A stretch of 64,000 nucleotides of DNA from Albidovulum litorale (GCF_025751495.1 NZ_JAOWKZ010000001.1:813920-877919), one strand, 5' to 3'. Shown: positions 18,973 through 29,191, counted from the stretch's first letter. Notes: generated from the sequence alone by a model not told the origin. A program made the numbers and translations.

Positions 18973-20130
18973 ATGGATAGGAATTTTCAAACTATGGCTT
19001 CGCATTTCAAGGGCCACAAAGTGACGGCCATCCTTGTGTTGGTCGCAGCAACGGCTTGGGTCGCAACCGGCAAGTTCGCCTCTGTCGGCAGCGAGGAAGC
19101 GCATGCCGCGCAGCCCGCGCCGGAGGCCACGTCGATCGAACTGGCCCAGGACGATGGTGCAGCGCCGGCATCGGCACTCCGGACGGTTGCCGCTCTGACA
19201 CCGGTTTTTCAGGATCATGCTCGTGAAATCCGAATCTCCGGCGTAACAGGTGCCGACAAACGGACGGTGCTGGCCGCGCGTTCTGACGGGGTCATCGCCG
19301 CCCTGCCGATTACCCAGGGCGATATGGTCACCGACGATCAGGTCGTCATGACGGTCGAAGGCGCCGATGTCGCCGCCGCCGTCATGACCGCAGAAGCCAC
19401 GCTCGCCCAGCGGACGCAGGAACTTGAAGTCGCCGAAAAGCTTTTCAAAAGCGGCAACACCGCCGAATTGCAGCTGATCAAGGTTCGTGCCGACAAGGCA
19501 GCGGCCGAAGCAGCGTTGAGCCAGGCAGAGGCAGCAGCGGACCGTCTGAACCTGCGCGCGCCGTTTACCGGCATCGTCGACAAGGTCGATGTCGAACTTG
19601 GCGAATGGGTCCAGACCGGCACTCCGATCGCGACGGTCCTGTCGCTTGACCCGATCGTCGTGCGCGCCGAAGTCAGCGAAGTCGATATCGGCTTCGTCTC
19701 CGTCAACGACCGCGCCGGTATCCGGCTCGTGAATGGCCGACAATTGGAAGGCAAGGTGCGCCATGTCGCACGCGAAGCATCAACCCAAACCCGCACCTAT
19801 CCGGTCGAGGTTGAACTGCCCAATCCCGACGGTGCCGTGCCTGCGGGCATGACGGCTGAGGTCAGCCTTTATACCCGCCCCGAACGCGCCGTTACCGTTC
19901 CCCGCTCGGTCATCACGCTTTCGACGCAAGGCGAACTTGGTCTGCGGATCGTGGGCCCCGACAATGTCGCACATTTCGCATCCGTCGAACTGATCGACGA
20001 CACGCCCGAGGGCCTCGTTCTGACCGGTGTACCGGAGGATGCGCGCATCATCGTTCTCGGTCAGGACCTTGTCCGCGACGGCGAGACGGTCAGCGTCAAG
20101 GACGCTGCCTCCATCGCGCTGGGGGATTGA
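18973..20130 (+). CDS. RND efflux system periplasmic adaptor (HlyD/MFP family)
   Basis: 385 residues (378 if started at ATG 18994). An N-terminal hydrophobic segment (AILVLVAATAWVATG) without a lipobox suggests a signal anchor. The body shows the barrel-sandwich halves (GVIAALPITQGDMV and LRAPFTGIVDKVDVELGEWVQTG), an alpha-helical hairpin between them (residues about 130-190) and a beta-barrel and membrane-proximal domain. It links the inner membrane pump to an outer membrane channel, which is not encoded nearby. The permease starts four bases after its stop. Confidence 0.93.
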   Translation: MDRNFQTMASHFKGHKVTAILVLVAATAWVATGKFASVGSEEAHAAQPAPEATSIELAQDDGAAPASALRTVAALTPVFQDHAREIRISGVTGADKRTVLAARSDGVIAALPITQGDMVTDDQVVMTVEGADVAAAVMTAEATLAQRTQELEVAEKLFKSGNTAELQLIKVRADKAAAEAALSQAEAAADRLNLRAPFTGIVDKVDVELGEWVQTGTPIATVLSLDPIVVRAEVSEVDIGFVSVNDRAGIRLVNGRQLEGKVRHVAREASTQTRTYPVEVELPNPDGAVPAGMTAEVSLYTRPERAVTVPRSVITLSTQGELGLRIVGPDNVAHFASVELIDDTPEGLVLTGVPEDARIIVLGQDLVRDGETVSVKDAASIALGD

Positions 20131-20134
20131 ACCG

Positions 20135-23100
20135 ATGGGTCTCGTCGAAACCGCCATCCGCAATGCGCGGCTGACGATCTCCGTCCTCATCTTCCTGATG
20201 CTTGCGGGCGCACAGGCCTATATCACGATCCCGAAAGAGGCCGAGCCGGACATCCAGATCCCGATCCTCTATGTCAGCCTCTCCTATCAGGGCATCTCAC
20301 CTGAGGACAGCGAGCGGCTGCTGCTCAGGCCCATGGAAACCTCGTTGAAGACCATCGCCGGGATCAAGGAGATGACCGCAACGGCCTATCAGGGCGGCGG
20401 CAACGTCCTCTTGGAGTTCCAGGCCGGTGCGAATCTGGAAAAAGCGCTCGACGACGTGCGCTCAAAGGTGTCCGAAGCCAAGCGCGATCTGCCCGACGGG
20501 GCCGATGAGCCATCGGTGCACGAGGTCAATATCTCGGAATTTCCTGTCCTCGTCGTCTCGCTCTCTGGCGACGTGCCTGAGCGTATCCTCGCCCGTGCCG
20601 GACGGGAGTTGCGCGACCGGATAGAAGAGATTCCCGGCGTCCTCGACGCAGCCCTGCAAGGCGTTCGCGAGGATCTGGTCGAGGTTATCATCGATCCGGC
20701 GAAACTGTCGTCATACGGCCTCAACCCCCATACGCTGATGGCCGGTGTCGCGGCCAACAACCAGCTGATTGCCGCCGGGGCACTCGAAGGTGCCGAAGGC
20801 CGTTACGCCATCAAGGTCCCATCGCTGATCGAGACCATCGAGGACGTGGCGAACCTGCCCGTCATCACCAACGGCACCGCCACCGTCCGCGCCCGCGATC
20901 TGGCCGCGATCCGCGCCACCCACAAAGACCCCGAGACGATCACCCGGCTGGATGGCAAGCCAGCCATCGCCATCGAGGTGTCGAAGCGCGTCGGCTCGAA
21001 CCTTGTCGAGACGGTGGACGCGGTCAAGAAAGTGACCGAGGAGTTTCAGAAAACCCTGCCCGAGGGTACCGAGATTTCTTTCAGCCAGGACAAATCCACG
21101 ACGATCCGGCAGATGCTGGCCGATCTTCAGAATTCGGTTCTGACGGCGGTTATCCTCGTCTTCATCGTCATTCTCTACGCGCTTTCGGGCCGCGCCTCGC
21201 TGCTGATCGGGCTTGCCATCCCTGCCTCGTTCCTGATCGGCATCCTCGGACTGCAACTGGCGGGGCTGACGGTCAACATCGTCGTCCTCTTCAGCCTGAT
21301 CCTTGCCGTCGGCATGCTCGTTGATGACGCGATCATCGTCACCGAATATGCCGAACGGCGCATGGCCGAAGGCATGGACAAACGGCAGGCCTTCGCGCTT
21401 GCCTCGCACAAGATGACAGGCCCTGTGATCGCCGCGACGGCGACGCGTGTCGCTGCGTTTTCGCCGCTTTTGTTCTGGCCGGGCGTGGTTGGCGAGTTCA
21501 TGAAATACATGCCGATCACGCTGATCGCGACGCTTTCGGCCTCGCTTGTCTACGCGCTCTATTTCGCCCCGACAATCGGCGCGATCATCGCCCGCCCGGT
21601 GAAGGAAAAGGATCGCGGCCGCAACAATCTCTATATGCGCTTTGTCGCCCGCGCGATCCGGCATCCCTGGCTCGTGACGATAACGGCGGTCGCGACACTC
21701 ATCGCGGTGCCCTTCGCCTATGGCACTTACGGCAAGGGCGTCGAGTTCTTCCCGAATGTCGAACCTGACTACGGTCTTCTTTACGTCCATGCTCGCGGCA
21801 ATCTTTCCATTGAGGAAATGGATGCGCTCACGCGGCAGGCCGAGGAACGCATTCTTGGCTGGCCCGGCATCAAGACGGTTTATACCCGCGCTGGAGAGGC
21901 TGCCGGGCCGGGCGCTGAAGTCGCCGAGGATGTCGTGGGCGTCATTCAGTATGAATTCATCGACTGGCGCGAACGCAAGAACGCCAACGCGATCCTCGCC
22001 GATCTGCGCGAGGCGATGCAGGGCATTCCGGGGGTGGAGATTGAGGTTTCGGTGCCCGATGCCGGGCCGCCCACCGGAAAAGCCATCCAGATCAGGCTGT
22101 CGGCGACCAATCCTGCCGGCCTGAACGATGCTGCCCGGCTGATCGCGGACGAACTGGCCAAGACGCCCGATGTGATCGACATCGACGACGGCCTGCCGCC
22201 GCCGGGCATCGACTGGGAAATCCGTGTCGATCGGGCCGCCGCCGCCCGTTACGGCATCGCGCCGGGCGCTGTCGGCGCCGTGGTGCAGCTCGTGACCGAC
22301 GGGCTGAAGCTGTCGGATTTCCGCCCCGCCGGCACCGATGACGCAGTCGATATCGTCCTGCGCCTGCCGCCCGATCAGCGCACGATCTCATCGCTTGACC
22401 AGTTGCGCGTCGAGACCGAGCAGGGCCCTGTCCCCATTGCCAATTTCGTGACCCGCGAACCGGTCCTGACCACCGGTACGCTGACGCGCATCGACAGCCG
22501 CCGCACGGTTACCGTACAGGCCAATATCCGCGAAGGCATTCAGGCCGACCCGATCCGGCAGGCCATCACCGAACGTCTGGCGGCATCGGATCTGGAAAAG
22601 AACGGCATCCGCTGGCAACTCGCCGGCGAGGATGAGGAACAGGCCGCAGCCAGCGCCTTCCTCGGCAAGGCGTTCCTCGCCGCACTGGCGCTGATCTTCG
22701 TGGTGCTTCTGGCGCAGTTCAACCGCTTCATCTCGGTCTGGCTGATCTTCTCGGCCGTGATCATGTCGACGATCGGCGTCTTCCTAGGCCTGATGATCAT
22801 GGGCCAGCCCTTCGGTATCGTGATGACCGGGATCGGCATCATCGCGCTTGCGGGCGTCGTCGTGAACAACAACATCGTGCTGATCGACACCTATGACAAC
22901 CTGCGCCGCGAAGGGATGGAGAAGGTCGAGGCGATTCTGGAAACCTGCCACGAACGCGCCCGGCCTGTCGTGCTGACCGCCGTCACCGCGATCCTCGGCG
23001 TGTTGCCCATTGCTTTCGGCTTCAACCTCGAACTTCTGAGCCACGAGACGACATTCGGCGCACCATCCACCCAATGGTGGATCTCGCTCTCCTCCGCCAT

Positions 23101-23227
23101 CGTCTTCGGCCTCGCCTTCGCGACGGTTCTGACGCTTGTCGTCACCCCGTCGCTTCTGATGCTGACCTCGCGCGGTATGGGACGGTCAAAGGACGCCCAT
23201 GCTGAGCTCGCGGGCCCCGCCGAATAA
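20135..23227 (+). CDS. RND efflux transporter permease (HAE1-like)
   Basis: 1030 residues from ATG 20135, the normal size for AcrB-type pumps. One N-terminal helix, a large periplasmic domain, then clustered helices around residues 335-540, a second periplasmic domain and a final helix cluster around 865-1025. The proton-relay motif [18 protein letters not shown] (Asp pair near residue 405) is present. It should form a proton-driven drug or solvent pump with the upstream adaptor. No TolC-like gene or local regulator was found. Confidence 0.95.
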   Translation: MGLVETAIRNARLTISVLIFLMLAGAQAYITIPKEAEPDIQIPILYVSLSYQGISPEDSERLLLRPMETSLKTIAGIKEMTATAYQGGGNVLLEFQAGANLEKALDDVRSKVSEAKRDLPDGADEPSVHEVNISEFPVLVVSLSGDVPERILARAGRELRDRIEEIPGVLDAALQGVREDLVEVIIDPAKLSSYGLNPHTLMAGVAANNQLIAAGALEGAEGRYAIKVPSLIETIEDVANLPVITNGTATVRARDLAAIRATHKDPETITRLDGKPAIAIEVSKRVGSNLVETVDAVKKVTEEFQKTLPEGTEISFSQDKSTTIRQMLADLQNSVLTAVILVFIVILYALSGRASLLIGLAIPASFLIGILGLQLAGLTVNIVVLFSLILAVGMLVDDAIIVTEYAERRMAEGMDKRQAFALASHKMTGPVIAATATRVAAFSPLLFWPGVVGEFMKYMPITLIATLSASLVYALYFAPTIGAIIARPVKEKDRGRNNLYMRFVARAIRHPWLVTITAVATLIAVPFAYGTYGKGVEFFPNVEPDYGLLYVHARGNLSIEEMDALTRQAEERILGWPGIKTVYTRAGEAAGPGAEVAEDVVGVIQYEFIDWRERKNANAILADLREAMQGIPGVEIEVSVPDAGPPTGKAIQIRLSATNPAGLNDAARLIADELAKTPDVIDIDDGLPPPGIDWEIRVDRAAAARYGIAPGAVGAVVQLVTDGLKLSDFRPAGTDDAVDIVLRLPPDQRTISSLDQLRVETEQGPVPIANFVTREPVLTTGTLTRIDSRRTVTVQANIREGIQADPIRQAITERLAASDLEKNGIRWQLAGEDEEQAAASAFLGKAFLAALALIFVVLLAQFNRFISVWLIFSAVIMSTIGVFLGLMIMGQPFGIVMTGIGIIALAGVVVNNNIVLIDTYDNLRREGMEKVEAILETCHERARPVVLTAVTAILGVLPIAFGFNLELLSHETTFGAPSTQWWISLSSAIVFGLAFATVLTLVVTPSLLMLTSRGMGRSKDAHAELAGPAE

Positions 23228-23599
23228 CGCTTGTCAGGCCCATCTCGATAAGGGCATAGGCCACGGCAAGCGACTTCAGGAACCACCTGGAACAGCGAAG
23301 GAAGTAGCGCCTTCTTCGTTCCTGCGTACGGCCACGGCGGCCGCGCCATCCGCCAATTCCACCGACTCGACAACCGGAAACACGCGCGTTTCATTCGCGT
23401 CATTAATCATACAAAACTCACTCATACACACACGTTGCCTATTCTCCGACGAAACCCGGCTTGGACACAAGTCGGGCCCTAAAGCCGTCGTCCATTTGCA
23501 ACGAGCCATTCATCAGTATCCCGCGACAACGCAGGATTGGCGGCATTCCTGGCACCATTCATGCGCCAGTCAAAGCTATGATGTTCTTAAGGAGAAATT
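23228..23599. other. Intergenic region between RND permease and tRNA-Ala
   Basis: About 370 bases. Nothing convincing was found. A minus-strand open frame ending at 23276 could encode 49 residues from ATG 23425, but it lacks a clear ribosome site and a recognisable family. An imperfect hairpin (GGCGCAT / ATGGTGCC near 23555-23575) might end tRNA-Ala transcription. Confidence 0.4.
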
Positions 23600-23675
<76 letters not shown>

Positions 23676-23687
23676 GCACCGGCTGCT

Positions 23688-23716
23688 CATGTGGCGCAGC
23701 CCTTGCGGATTGTCAA
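23688..23716 (-). promoter_or_regulatory. Putative promoter of tRNA-Ala
   Basis: On the minus strand TTGACA (23716-23711) is followed after 17 bases by CACATG (23693-23688), about 12 bases before the mature tRNA 5' end. The -35 box is consensus while the -10 box is weak. Confidence 0.45.
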
Positions 23717-23783
23717 GCGGATGCCTGCCGGAACGGCGCAGAATCTTTCGCCTGCAAGCCCGGTGTAACGCGTCCGGAACGCC

Positions 23784-24488
23784 TCAGGCGAAGGCCGCCT
23801 CAAGCGCGATTTCGACCATGTCGCCGAAGCTCTTCTCGCGGTCCTCCGCAGGCAGTGCTTCATGGGTGACAAGGTGGTCAGAGATTGTCAGCACCGCCAG
23901 GGCCCGTGCACCATGGCGGGCGGCGACGGTGTAGAGCTCGGCCGCTTCCATCTCCACCGCCAGAACGCCGTGGCGCGCCAGCATGTCGGTCAGGTCCTGA
24001 CGTTCGTCGTAGAAGATATCGGACGAATAGATGCCGCCGACATGGATCGGTGTGCCCCTGCCCCGCGCCGCCGCGACTGCCTTTTCCAAGAGGCCGTAAT
24101 CGGCGCAAGGCGCGAACTGCATCTCCTTGAAGAAGCCGCGCGACGGGGTGGAGATCGCCGAGGAGGTCATCGCGATCACCACGTCGCGGATCTTCACATG
24201 GTCGAGCATCGCCCCGGCCGAACCGATGCGGATCAGCGTCTTTGCGCCGTATTCCCGAATGAGTTCAGTGGCATAGATCGACAGCGACGGCATACCCATG
24301 CCCGATCCATGGATCGTCACCCGATTGCCCTTCCAGGTGCCTGTAAAGCCCAGCATGCCACGCACCTCGTTGACGCAGACCGCATCCTTCAGAAAGGTCT
24401 CGGCCGCCCATTTGGCGCGCCGCGGATCGCCGGGCATCAGGACGGTTTCGGCGATGTCGCCGGGCTTGGCACCGATATGGGGGGTCAT
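23784..24488 (-). CDS. deoD: Purine nucleoside phosphorylase, DeoD type
   Basis: 234 residues from ATG 24488, with GAGGA five bases upstream; longer in-frame starts would add a hydrophobic, non-homologous tail. Family motifs include [21 protein letters not shown] (phosphate-binding start region), [16 protein letters not shown] (nucleoside-binding Met-Glu) and the catalytic Asp in TISDHL. It cleaves purine (deoxy)ribonucleosides with phosphate as a cytoplasmic hexamer. It stands alone here, without other nucleoside genes. Confidence 0.95.
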   Translation of the reverse strand: MTPHIGAKPGDIAETVLMPGDPRRAKWAAETFLKDAVCVNEVRGMLGFTGTWKGNRVTIHGSGMGMPSLSIYATELIREYGAKTLIRIGSAGAMLDHVKIRDVVIAMTSSAISTPSRGFFKEMQFAPCADYGLLEKAVAAARGRGTPIHVGGIYSSDIFYDERQDLTDMLARHGVLAVEMEAAELYTVAARHGARALAVLTISDHLVTHEALPAEDREKSFGDMVEIALEAAFA

Positions 24489-24573
24489 TGGGTCCTCGTC
24501 TCGCTGGATCGGAGGAGTATAGGCAAGAACTAAGGGAAGGTTAAAGAGGGTTGCTGCTCTTAGCCAGGCTAAC

Positions 24574-24589
24574 AAACAACATATTGTTT
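24574..24589. promoter_or_regulatory. Inverted repeat upstream of deoD
   Basis: AAACAA-CATA-TTGTTT (24574-24589) in an AT-rich patch about 85 bases before the deoD start. It could be an operator or part of the promoter; the controlling protein is unknown. Confidence 0.35.
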
Positions 24590-24705
24590 TTCATGGATTT
24601 TCTTGGTCGGCGAAACGTCTGCAATGTGTCGGCAAAACGTATGGCAAACCGACGCCCCCGAACCGCATCATTTGATCCGCACCGCCGTGCGACCACATCG
24701 CCGGA

Positions 24706-24753
24706 CACCGGAAACTTCTAAAGTATCCGGTGCGATTTCTTTGAAAGAAATCG
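24706..24753. terminator. Tandem hairpins after the YafY-type regulator gene
   Basis: Two adjacent structures: CACCGGA (24706-24712) with TCCGGTG (24726-24732), extended by ACTT/AAGT across one mismatch; and a 21-base near-palindrome (24733-24753) whose 10-base arms are perfect around a single central base. They begin about 65 bases after the regulator stop in the minus direction. No long T-run follows, so termination is inferred from position and stem quality. Confidence 0.5.
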
Positions 24754-24818
24754 CGGCGCGAAGGACAGTCAAACGATTGGCTTGTGAAACATCGGGAAGT
24801 GCATTGAACGGCGACGCA

Positions 24819-25508
24819 TCACGCCCGGCGGTGGTTGACTTCCTGCTGGAAGAACGCCGCGAGGGTTTTGTCGCGTTCAGGCCGGAACGGGCCTGCATCC
24901 TCCGCCCCGGCGATCCGGTCGATGCGGAACATGCGGAAATCCTCCCTGAGTTCGCACCAGGCGATCAGGGTCCAGACCTTGCCCCAGAACCAGAGGCCAA
25001 GCGGACGCACTGTCCGGAGTGTCGCCGCCCCGTCGGCATCGCGGTAGTCGAGCGCCAGTTTCAGTTGGGTCTCGACGGCGCGGTCGAGCCGGTCGAGCAT
25101 GGCCCGGTCGGCATCGGAAAGCGCGCCCGCGTCATGGGCATGGATCGCCACCCCGGCGGGGCGGTCGCGCAGGTCGGGGGGCAGGACCGCCTCGATCTTG
25201 GCCAGCGCCACTTCCGCCGCAAGCGCCATCGCCGCGCCGCCAAAGCTGCGCACCATGCGGGCGCCCGCGACAAGGGCGCTGATTTCCTCGCGGGAGAACA
25301 TCAGGGGCGGCAGGTCATAACCCGACCGCATCATGTAACCGATCCCCGCCTCGCCGTCGATCGGCACGCCGGACCCGATCAGATCGGCAATGTCGCGGTA
25401 GATCGTGCGCTCGCTGACCTCAAGCCTCTGGGCGAGCATGCGCGCGGTCAGAAGCCGACCGCCCCTCAGATACTGGACGATCTGGAAGAGGCGGTCGGCG
25501 CGCCGCAT
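24819..25508 (-). CDS. YafY-type transcriptional regulator (HTH_11 plus WYL domain)
   Basis: 229 residues. The N-terminal helix-turn-helix (RLFQIVQYLRGGRLLTARML, then LEVSERTIYRDIADL) is of the HTH_11/DeoR-like type. The C-terminal part (residues about 135-215, including VRPLGLWFWGKVWTLIAWC) is a WYL ligand-sensing domain. The ATG overlaps the stop of the VOC gene (TGATG), so both are one unit. A strong palindrome 47 bases upstream of the VOC gene is the likely operator for autoregulation. Confidence 0.92.
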   Translation of the reverse strand: MRRADRLFQIVQYLRGGRLLTARMLAQRLEVSERTIYRDIADLIGSGVPIDGEAGIGYMMRSGYDLPPLMFSREEISALVAGARMVRSFGGAAMALAAEVALAKIEAVLPPDLRDRPAGVAIHAHDAGALSDADRAMLDRLDRAVETQLKLALDYRDADGAATLRTVRPLGLWFWGKVWTLIAWCELREDFRMFRIDRIAGAEDAGPFRPERDKTLAAFFQQEVNHRRA

Positions 25509-25879
25509 CAGGCCGCCTTGGCCGGTTCAAAGAGCCCGATGGAATTGCCGTCGGGGTCCTTGGCATAGACGAAACGGCCAGGCGGGATGGTGATGATCTC
25601 TCCGATCACCTCACCGCCCGCCTTGCGGCAGCGGATCGCGGCATCCTCCAGCCGGTCGGACACCGCGATATGCACGGTCGGCCCGTTGCCCGAAGCCGGT
25701 TCGCCCGGATAGAGATGGCCGCCGGTGGTTTCCATATTGCCGCCGAGGATTGCCATCGGATTGGGGCCGCTTTCGTCGATTGTCATCTGCCAGTCGAAGG
25801 TCGCGTTATAGAACGCCACTGCCTTCTTCATATCGGAAACCGGAATTTCACTCCAGACGACAACGGGTTGGGTGCTCAT
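25508..25879 (-). CDS. VOC family protein (glyoxalase/bleomycin-resistance fold)
   Basis: 123 residues with the paired beta-alpha-beta3 units of the vicinal oxygen chelate fold (WSEIPVSDMKKAVAFYNATF near the start and FVYAKDPDGNSIGLFEP at the end). Such small VOC proteins act as lyases, isomerases or antibiotic-binding proteins; substrate cannot be predicted. Its ribosome site is GGAG about five bases before ATG 25879. It is co-transcribed with the YafY-type regulator. Confidence 0.88.
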   Translation of the reverse strand: MSTQPVVVWSEIPVSDMKKAVAFYNATFDWQMTIDESGPNPMAILGGNMETTGGHLYPGEPASGNGPTVHIAVSDRLEDAAIRCRKAGGEVIGEIITIPPGRFVYAKDPDGNSIGLFEPAKAA

Positions 25880-25925
25880 GGGGGACTCCTTTCAATTCGG
25901 TTGAGGACGCCCTTGTCGCACAGGG

Positions 25926-25949
25926 CTCCTGACAGGGTTCTGTCAGGAG
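25926..25949. promoter_or_regulatory. Perfect 10-bp inverted repeat, likely operator of the YafY regulator
   Basis: CTCCTGACAG (25926-25935), four bases, then CTGTCAGGAG (25940-25949). It lies 47 bases upstream of the VOC gene and about 175 bases upstream of the divergent hydrolase. No gene ends here and there is no T-run, so an operator is more likely than a terminator. Confidence 0.6.
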
Positions 25950-26123
25950 GGTTTCGAAACGTCTCATCTCAGGCGGGAAACTTCACACCCTCGATTTTTT
26001 GATCAAATCGGCCTGAATCGGATGTTAGGCGGGTTCCACTCCCTCGTTGCTTCGTGCAGAATGGGATAAATCAAAGCCCTCGCCCCGTTTCTTTAACTGT
26101 CGGGCCATCGCCCGGGAGGATGT

Positions 26124-27029
26124 ATGAAGATCGCCGCCGCCGCCTATCCGCTCAATTGGTTCGACACATGGGCTGAGTACGAGAAAAAACTCTCCACCTG
26201 GGTTGCCGAAGCCGCCGGACAGGGGGCGAAGCTGCTGGTCTTTCCGGAATACGGCGCGATGGAGCTTGCCTCGCTTGGAGGCGCAGCCGTTGCGGGCGAT
26301 ATTCAGGACGCCCTGCACGAGGTCAGCCGCCACAAGCCCGCGTCCGAGGCGCTGCATGTCCGGCTTGCCGCAGAGCACGGCGTGCATATCCTGTCGGCTT
26401 CCGGCCCGGTTTTCGGCCTGCCCCATGCGGGCGGTCGGCCGGTGAACCGGGCAAGCCTGTTCGGCCCTGGCGGGCTGATCGGACATCAGGACAAGGCGAT
26501 GATGACCCGCTGGGAACGCGACGGCTGGCATATCGTGCCGGGCGACGGATTGCAGGTATATGACACTCCGCTTGGCCGGATCGGCATCCTGATCTGTTAT
26601 GACAGCGAGTTTCCGCTTCTGGGCCGCGCTCTGGCCGAAGCGGGGGTGGAGATCCTTCTGGTCCCGTCCGCAACCGAGGCGTTAGCGGGGTTCAGCCGCG
26701 TCCGCGTGGGCGCAATGGCCCGCGCATTGGAAAACCAGATGGTGGCGGTTCATGCGCCGGTCGTCGGCGCGGCAGACTGGTGCTACGGGATGGAGGAAAA
26801 CACCGGCTCGGCTTCGGTCTATGGTCCGCCTGACCGGGGCTTTCCATCGACCGGCATCATCGCCGAAGGCCCGCTTGGCAAGCCCGGCTGGGTCTATGCC
26901 GAGGTCAGCCGCGACGCCATTGCCGAGGTCCGCGCCGATGGTGGCGTCCTGAACATGCAGCACTGGCCGGAGCAGGACGTGCAGCTTTCCCGCGTCACGG
27001 TTCATGGGCGTAACCGAGAAATCGCTTGA
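26124..27029 (+). CDS. Carbon-nitrogen hydrolase (nitrilase superfamily)
   Basis: 301 residues. The catalytic triad regions are visible: Glu in VFPEYGAMEL (about residue 45), Lys in GHQDKAMMTRWE (about 126) and Cys in ILICYDSEFP (about 158). The ribosome site GGGAGG precedes the ATG. Members of this group hydrolyse amides or nitriles in the cytoplasm. Relatives are sometimes fused or adjacent to GNAT acetyltransferases; here a GNAT and an NTF2-like gene lie 19 kb away at the far end of a segment that looks inverted. Confidence 0.9.
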   Translation: MKIAAAAYPLNWFDTWAEYEKKLSTWVAEAAGQGAKLLVFPEYGAMELASLGGAAVAGDIQDALHEVSRHKPASEALHVRLAAEHGVHILSASGPVFGLPHAGGRPVNRASLFGPGGLIGHQDKAMMTRWERDGWHIVPGDGLQVYDTPLGRIGILICYDSEFPLLGRALAEAGVEILLVPSATEALAGFSRVRVGAMARALENQMVAVHAPVVGAADWCYGMEENTGSASVYGPPDRGFPSTGIIAEGPLGKPGWVYAEVSRDAIAEVRADGGVLNMQHWPEQDVQLSRVTVHGRNREIA

Positions 27030-27061
27030 AATCCCTTCCCATCGGGCGCATTTAACGCGCG

Positions 27062-27080
27062 CCCGGGCAGGTGGCCCGGG
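27062..27080 (+). other. Strong hairpin in the infA leader
   Basis: CCCGGGC (27062-27068) pairs with GCCCGGG (27074-27080) around a five-base loop, 20 bases before the infA start. A second, weaker stem GGGCGC / GCGCCC (27044-27064) competes with it. They may end hydrolase transcripts or form an infA leader structure. The spot also coincides with a proposed inversion breakpoint. Confidence 0.45.
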
Positions 27081-27100
27081 TGAACAACAATGGAGTGACC

Positions 27101-27319
27101 ATGGCCAAGGAAGAAGGACTCGAATTTCCGGGCGTCGTGAAGGAACTCCTGCCAAACGCGACATTCCGGGTCGAGCTCGAAAACGGCCATGAGATCATCG
27201 CGACGATGGCAGGAAAGATGCGCAAGAACCGCATCCGCGTTCTGGCGGGTGACAAGGTTCAGGTGACGATGACGCCCTATGACCTGTCAAAGGGGCGGAT
27301 CAATTACCGCTTCAAGTAA
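27101..27319 (+). CDS. infA: Translation initiation factor IF-1
   Basis: 72 residues from ATG 27101 (GGAG upstream), the exact usual length. The sequence has the OB-fold hallmarks ([39 protein letters not shown]) and the C-terminal INYRFK. It binds the ribosomal A site during initiation. It heads the block infA-maf-rng-yacG on the plus strand. Confidence 0.98.
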   Translation: MAKEEGLEFPGVVKELLPNATFRVELENGHEIIATMAGKMRKNRIRVLAGDKVQVTMTPYDLSKGRINYRFK

Positions 27320-27320
27320 G

Positions 27321-27905
27321 GTGCCTCCGCGCCTTGTTCTGGGATCGGGCAGCCCGCGCCGCAAGGAATTGCTGGCGCAGCTGGGGCTGGCCCCCGACGA
27401 CATCCGCGCCCCCGACATAGATGAAACGCCCCTGAAGGGTGAATTGCCGCGCCCCTACTGCGAGCGCATGGCGCGAGAGAAGGCGGCCGCTGTGATCGCC
27501 GCGGCGGATGAGGTCGTACTTTGCGCCGACACGACCGTTGCGCTTGGCCGTCGTATCCTCGGCAAACCGGAAAGCGCGGGCGAGGCGGCGGAGTTTCTTC
27601 TCAAGCTATCGGGCCGCCGCCACCGGGTCATCACGGCTGTCGCGGTTAAGCGGGGCGACAGGCTCTGGCAACGCAGCGTCGAGACGGTGGTGAAGGTCAA
27701 GGCGCTGTCGGACGTGGAGATCAACGCCTATCTCGCCTCCGGCGAGTGGCAGGGCAAGGCCGGGGCCTACGGCATTCAGGGACGCTTTGGTGCTTTCATT
27801 CCCTGGCTTCAGGGTTCCTTCACCGGCGTCGTCGGCCTGCCCGTAGCCGAGACGGCGCATCTTCTGGAAGCCGCCGGGATTGATACTCACGGGGTTGAGG
27901 CATGA
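27321..27905 (+). CDS. maf: Maf-like nucleotide pyrophosphatase
   Basis: 194 residues from GTG 27321, one base after the infA stop; this start gives the standard N-terminus [17 protein letters not shown]. Longer in-frame ATG starts would overlap infA. The nucleotide-site motif ([14 protein letters not shown]), the Cys-Ala-Asp-Thr motif ([11 protein letters not shown]) and [10 protein letters not shown] are Maf/YhdE signatures. It hydrolyses (d)TTP/UTP or modified nucleotides. Its stop overlaps the next ATG (27902). Confidence 0.93.
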   Translation: MPPRLVLGSGSPRRKELLAQLGLAPDDIRAPDIDETPLKGELPRPYCERMAREKAAAVIAAADEVVLCADTTVALGRRILGKPESAGEAAEFLLKLSGRRHRVITAVAVKRGDRLWQRSVETVVKVKALSDVEINAYLASGEWQGKAGAYGIQGRFGAFIPWLQGSFTGVVGLPVAETAHLLEAAGIDTHGVEA

Positions 27906-28954
27906 AGGGTCGGGTCGTCGTTCTGGGAACCTATCGCGGGCGCGAGGCCGCGGCCTTGGTCGTCGATGGCCAGTTGCAGGACCTGCTGATCGAGGCGGGC
28001 GAGGCTGCGGGTTATGCGCCAAGCGCGATCCTGCGCGGGGTACTCGACCGGCAGATGAAGGGCCAGGGCGGGGCCTTCGTGAAACTGCCGGACGGCCAGA
28101 AAGGCTTTCTGCGCGAAACGAAGGGGCTCGCCCCCGGTCAGCCGGTCATCGTTCAGGTCTCGGGCTTTGCCGAGCCCGGCAAGGCGCTGCCGGTCACGAC
28201 GCGGCTGCTCTTCAAGGGGCATCTGGCCATCGTCACGCCCTCCGCCCCCGGCCTCAACATCTCGCGCCGGATCAGGGAGGCCGAGGATCGTTCGCGGCTG
28301 GAGGCATTGGCCACTGACGGTATGCAGGGTTCGGAATTCGGATTGATCATGCGCTCCGCCGCCGCCTTGGCGGGTGACGATGAGATCGCGGGCGAAATCG
28401 CGCGTATGCGGGAACTGGCCGAGGCCGTGAGTGGCGACCTAAACGGCGGGCCGGAACTGCTTGTCGACGCGGCGAGCCCGCATGAGGGAGCCGCCCGCGA
28501 CTGGTCCGATCCCGCCCCCGACGAAGTTGCGGAAGGCGAGGAGGCCTTTGCCCGCCACGGGGTGGAGGAGATGATCGACGCGGTTCTGTCTCCGGTGGTG
28601 AAACTGCCGGGTGGCGCCAATATGGCCATCGAACCGACGCGTGCGCTGATCGCCATCGACGTCAATACCGGCCCCGACACCTCGCCCGCCGCCAGCCTCA
28701 AGGCCAATATCGCCGCCGCCCGCGACCTGCCGCGCCAGCTGCGCCTGCGCGGGCTCGGCGGTCAGGTGACGGTCGATTTCGCGCCCATGCCGAAACGCGA
28801 CCGCGCGACGCTGGATCAGCAGTTGCGCGTGGCCTTCAAGGGCGAGGCCGCCGAGACCAGCCTTGCGGGCTGGACACCCTTGGGGAATTTCGAACTGCAA
28901 CGCAAACGCGACCGCTTGCCTCTGGCCACGATTCTGGGAAAGGGTGAGCCATGA
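27902..28954 (+). CDS. Ribonuclease E/G family protein (short RNase G-like form)
   Basis: 350 residues, shorter than RNase G (about 490). The N-terminus has an S1-like segment (residues 30-110) and the catalytic DNase I-like region contains AIDVNTG (metal-binding Asp) and [14 protein letters not shown]. The zinc-link and small domains of RNase E are missing. The gene sits between maf and yacG with four-base overlaps at both ends. Family membership is clear but its activity is less certain than for full-length enzymes. Confidence 0.88.
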   Translation: MKGRVVVLGTYRGREAAALVVDGQLQDLLIEAGEAAGYAPSAILRGVLDRQMKGQGGAFVKLPDGQKGFLRETKGLAPGQPVIVQVSGFAEPGKALPVTTRLLFKGHLAIVTPSAPGLNISRRIREAEDRSRLEALATDGMQGSEFGLIMRSAAALAGDDEIAGEIARMRELAEAVSGDLNGGPELLVDAASPHEGAARDWSDPAPDEVAEGEEAFARHGVEEMIDAVLSPVVKLPGGANMAIEPTRALIAIDVNTGPDTSPAASLKANIAAARDLPRQLRLRGLGGQVTVDFAPMPKRDRATLDQQLRVAFKGEAAETSLAGWTPLGNFELQRKRDRLPLATILGKGEP

Positions 28955-29127
28955 CCTGCCCGATCTGCCAGAAAGAAACCGATCCGAAATACCGGCCCTT
29001 CTGTTCCAAACGCTGTGCCGATGTCGATCTCGGCCGCTGGCTGAACGGTTCTTACGCCATCCCGGCTGTGGAAGAGGACCTGCCCGATGAGGCCGATACC
29101 GGGCATCCGACGCAGCGCCCGAATTAG
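28951..29127 (+). CDS. yacG: DNA gyrase inhibitor YacG (zinc-binding)
   Basis: 58 residues. Four Cys in the pattern C-x2-C (CPIC at residues 3-6) and C-x3-C (FCSKRC at 18-22) form the YacG zinc site, followed by ADVDLGRWLNGSYAIP, the family signature. The acidic C-terminus is typical. YacG binds GyrB in E. coli. Its ATG overlaps the RNase stop (ATGA), completing the infA-maf-rng-yacG operon. Confidence 0.95.
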   Translation: MTCPICQKETDPKYRPFCSKRCADVDLGRWLNGSYAIPAVEEDLPDEADTGHPTQRPN

Positions 29128-29162
29128 CTGCCCCTCCGCGCAAGATAATCACGAAAATCCTC

Positions 29163-29191
29163 TGGACAGCCCCCTGCGTCTCGCCTAAACA
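29163..29191 (+). promoter_or_regulatory. Putative promoter of tRNA-Phe
   Basis: TGGACA (29163-29168), a 17-base spacer and TAAACA (29186-29191) end 28 bases before the mature tRNA, with near-consensus spacing. Confidence 0.5.

Larger units (their letters stand above)
24489..24818. other. Intergenic region upstream of deoD
   Basis: 330 bases with no gene. It separates the end of the YafY-type regulator gene from deoD, both on the minus strand, so it should contain the regulator terminator and the deoD promoter. Specific repeats are listed separately. Confidence 0.6.

Noticed and set aside
20711-21790. A 359-codon minus-strand frame inside the RND permease
   Set aside because: Antisense shadow of a gene with unambiguous RND motifs.
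23276-23509. Possible small minus-strand gene between tRNA-Ala and the RND permease
   Set aside because: No ribosome site, no family, and position just downstream of a tRNA; not strong enough to call.
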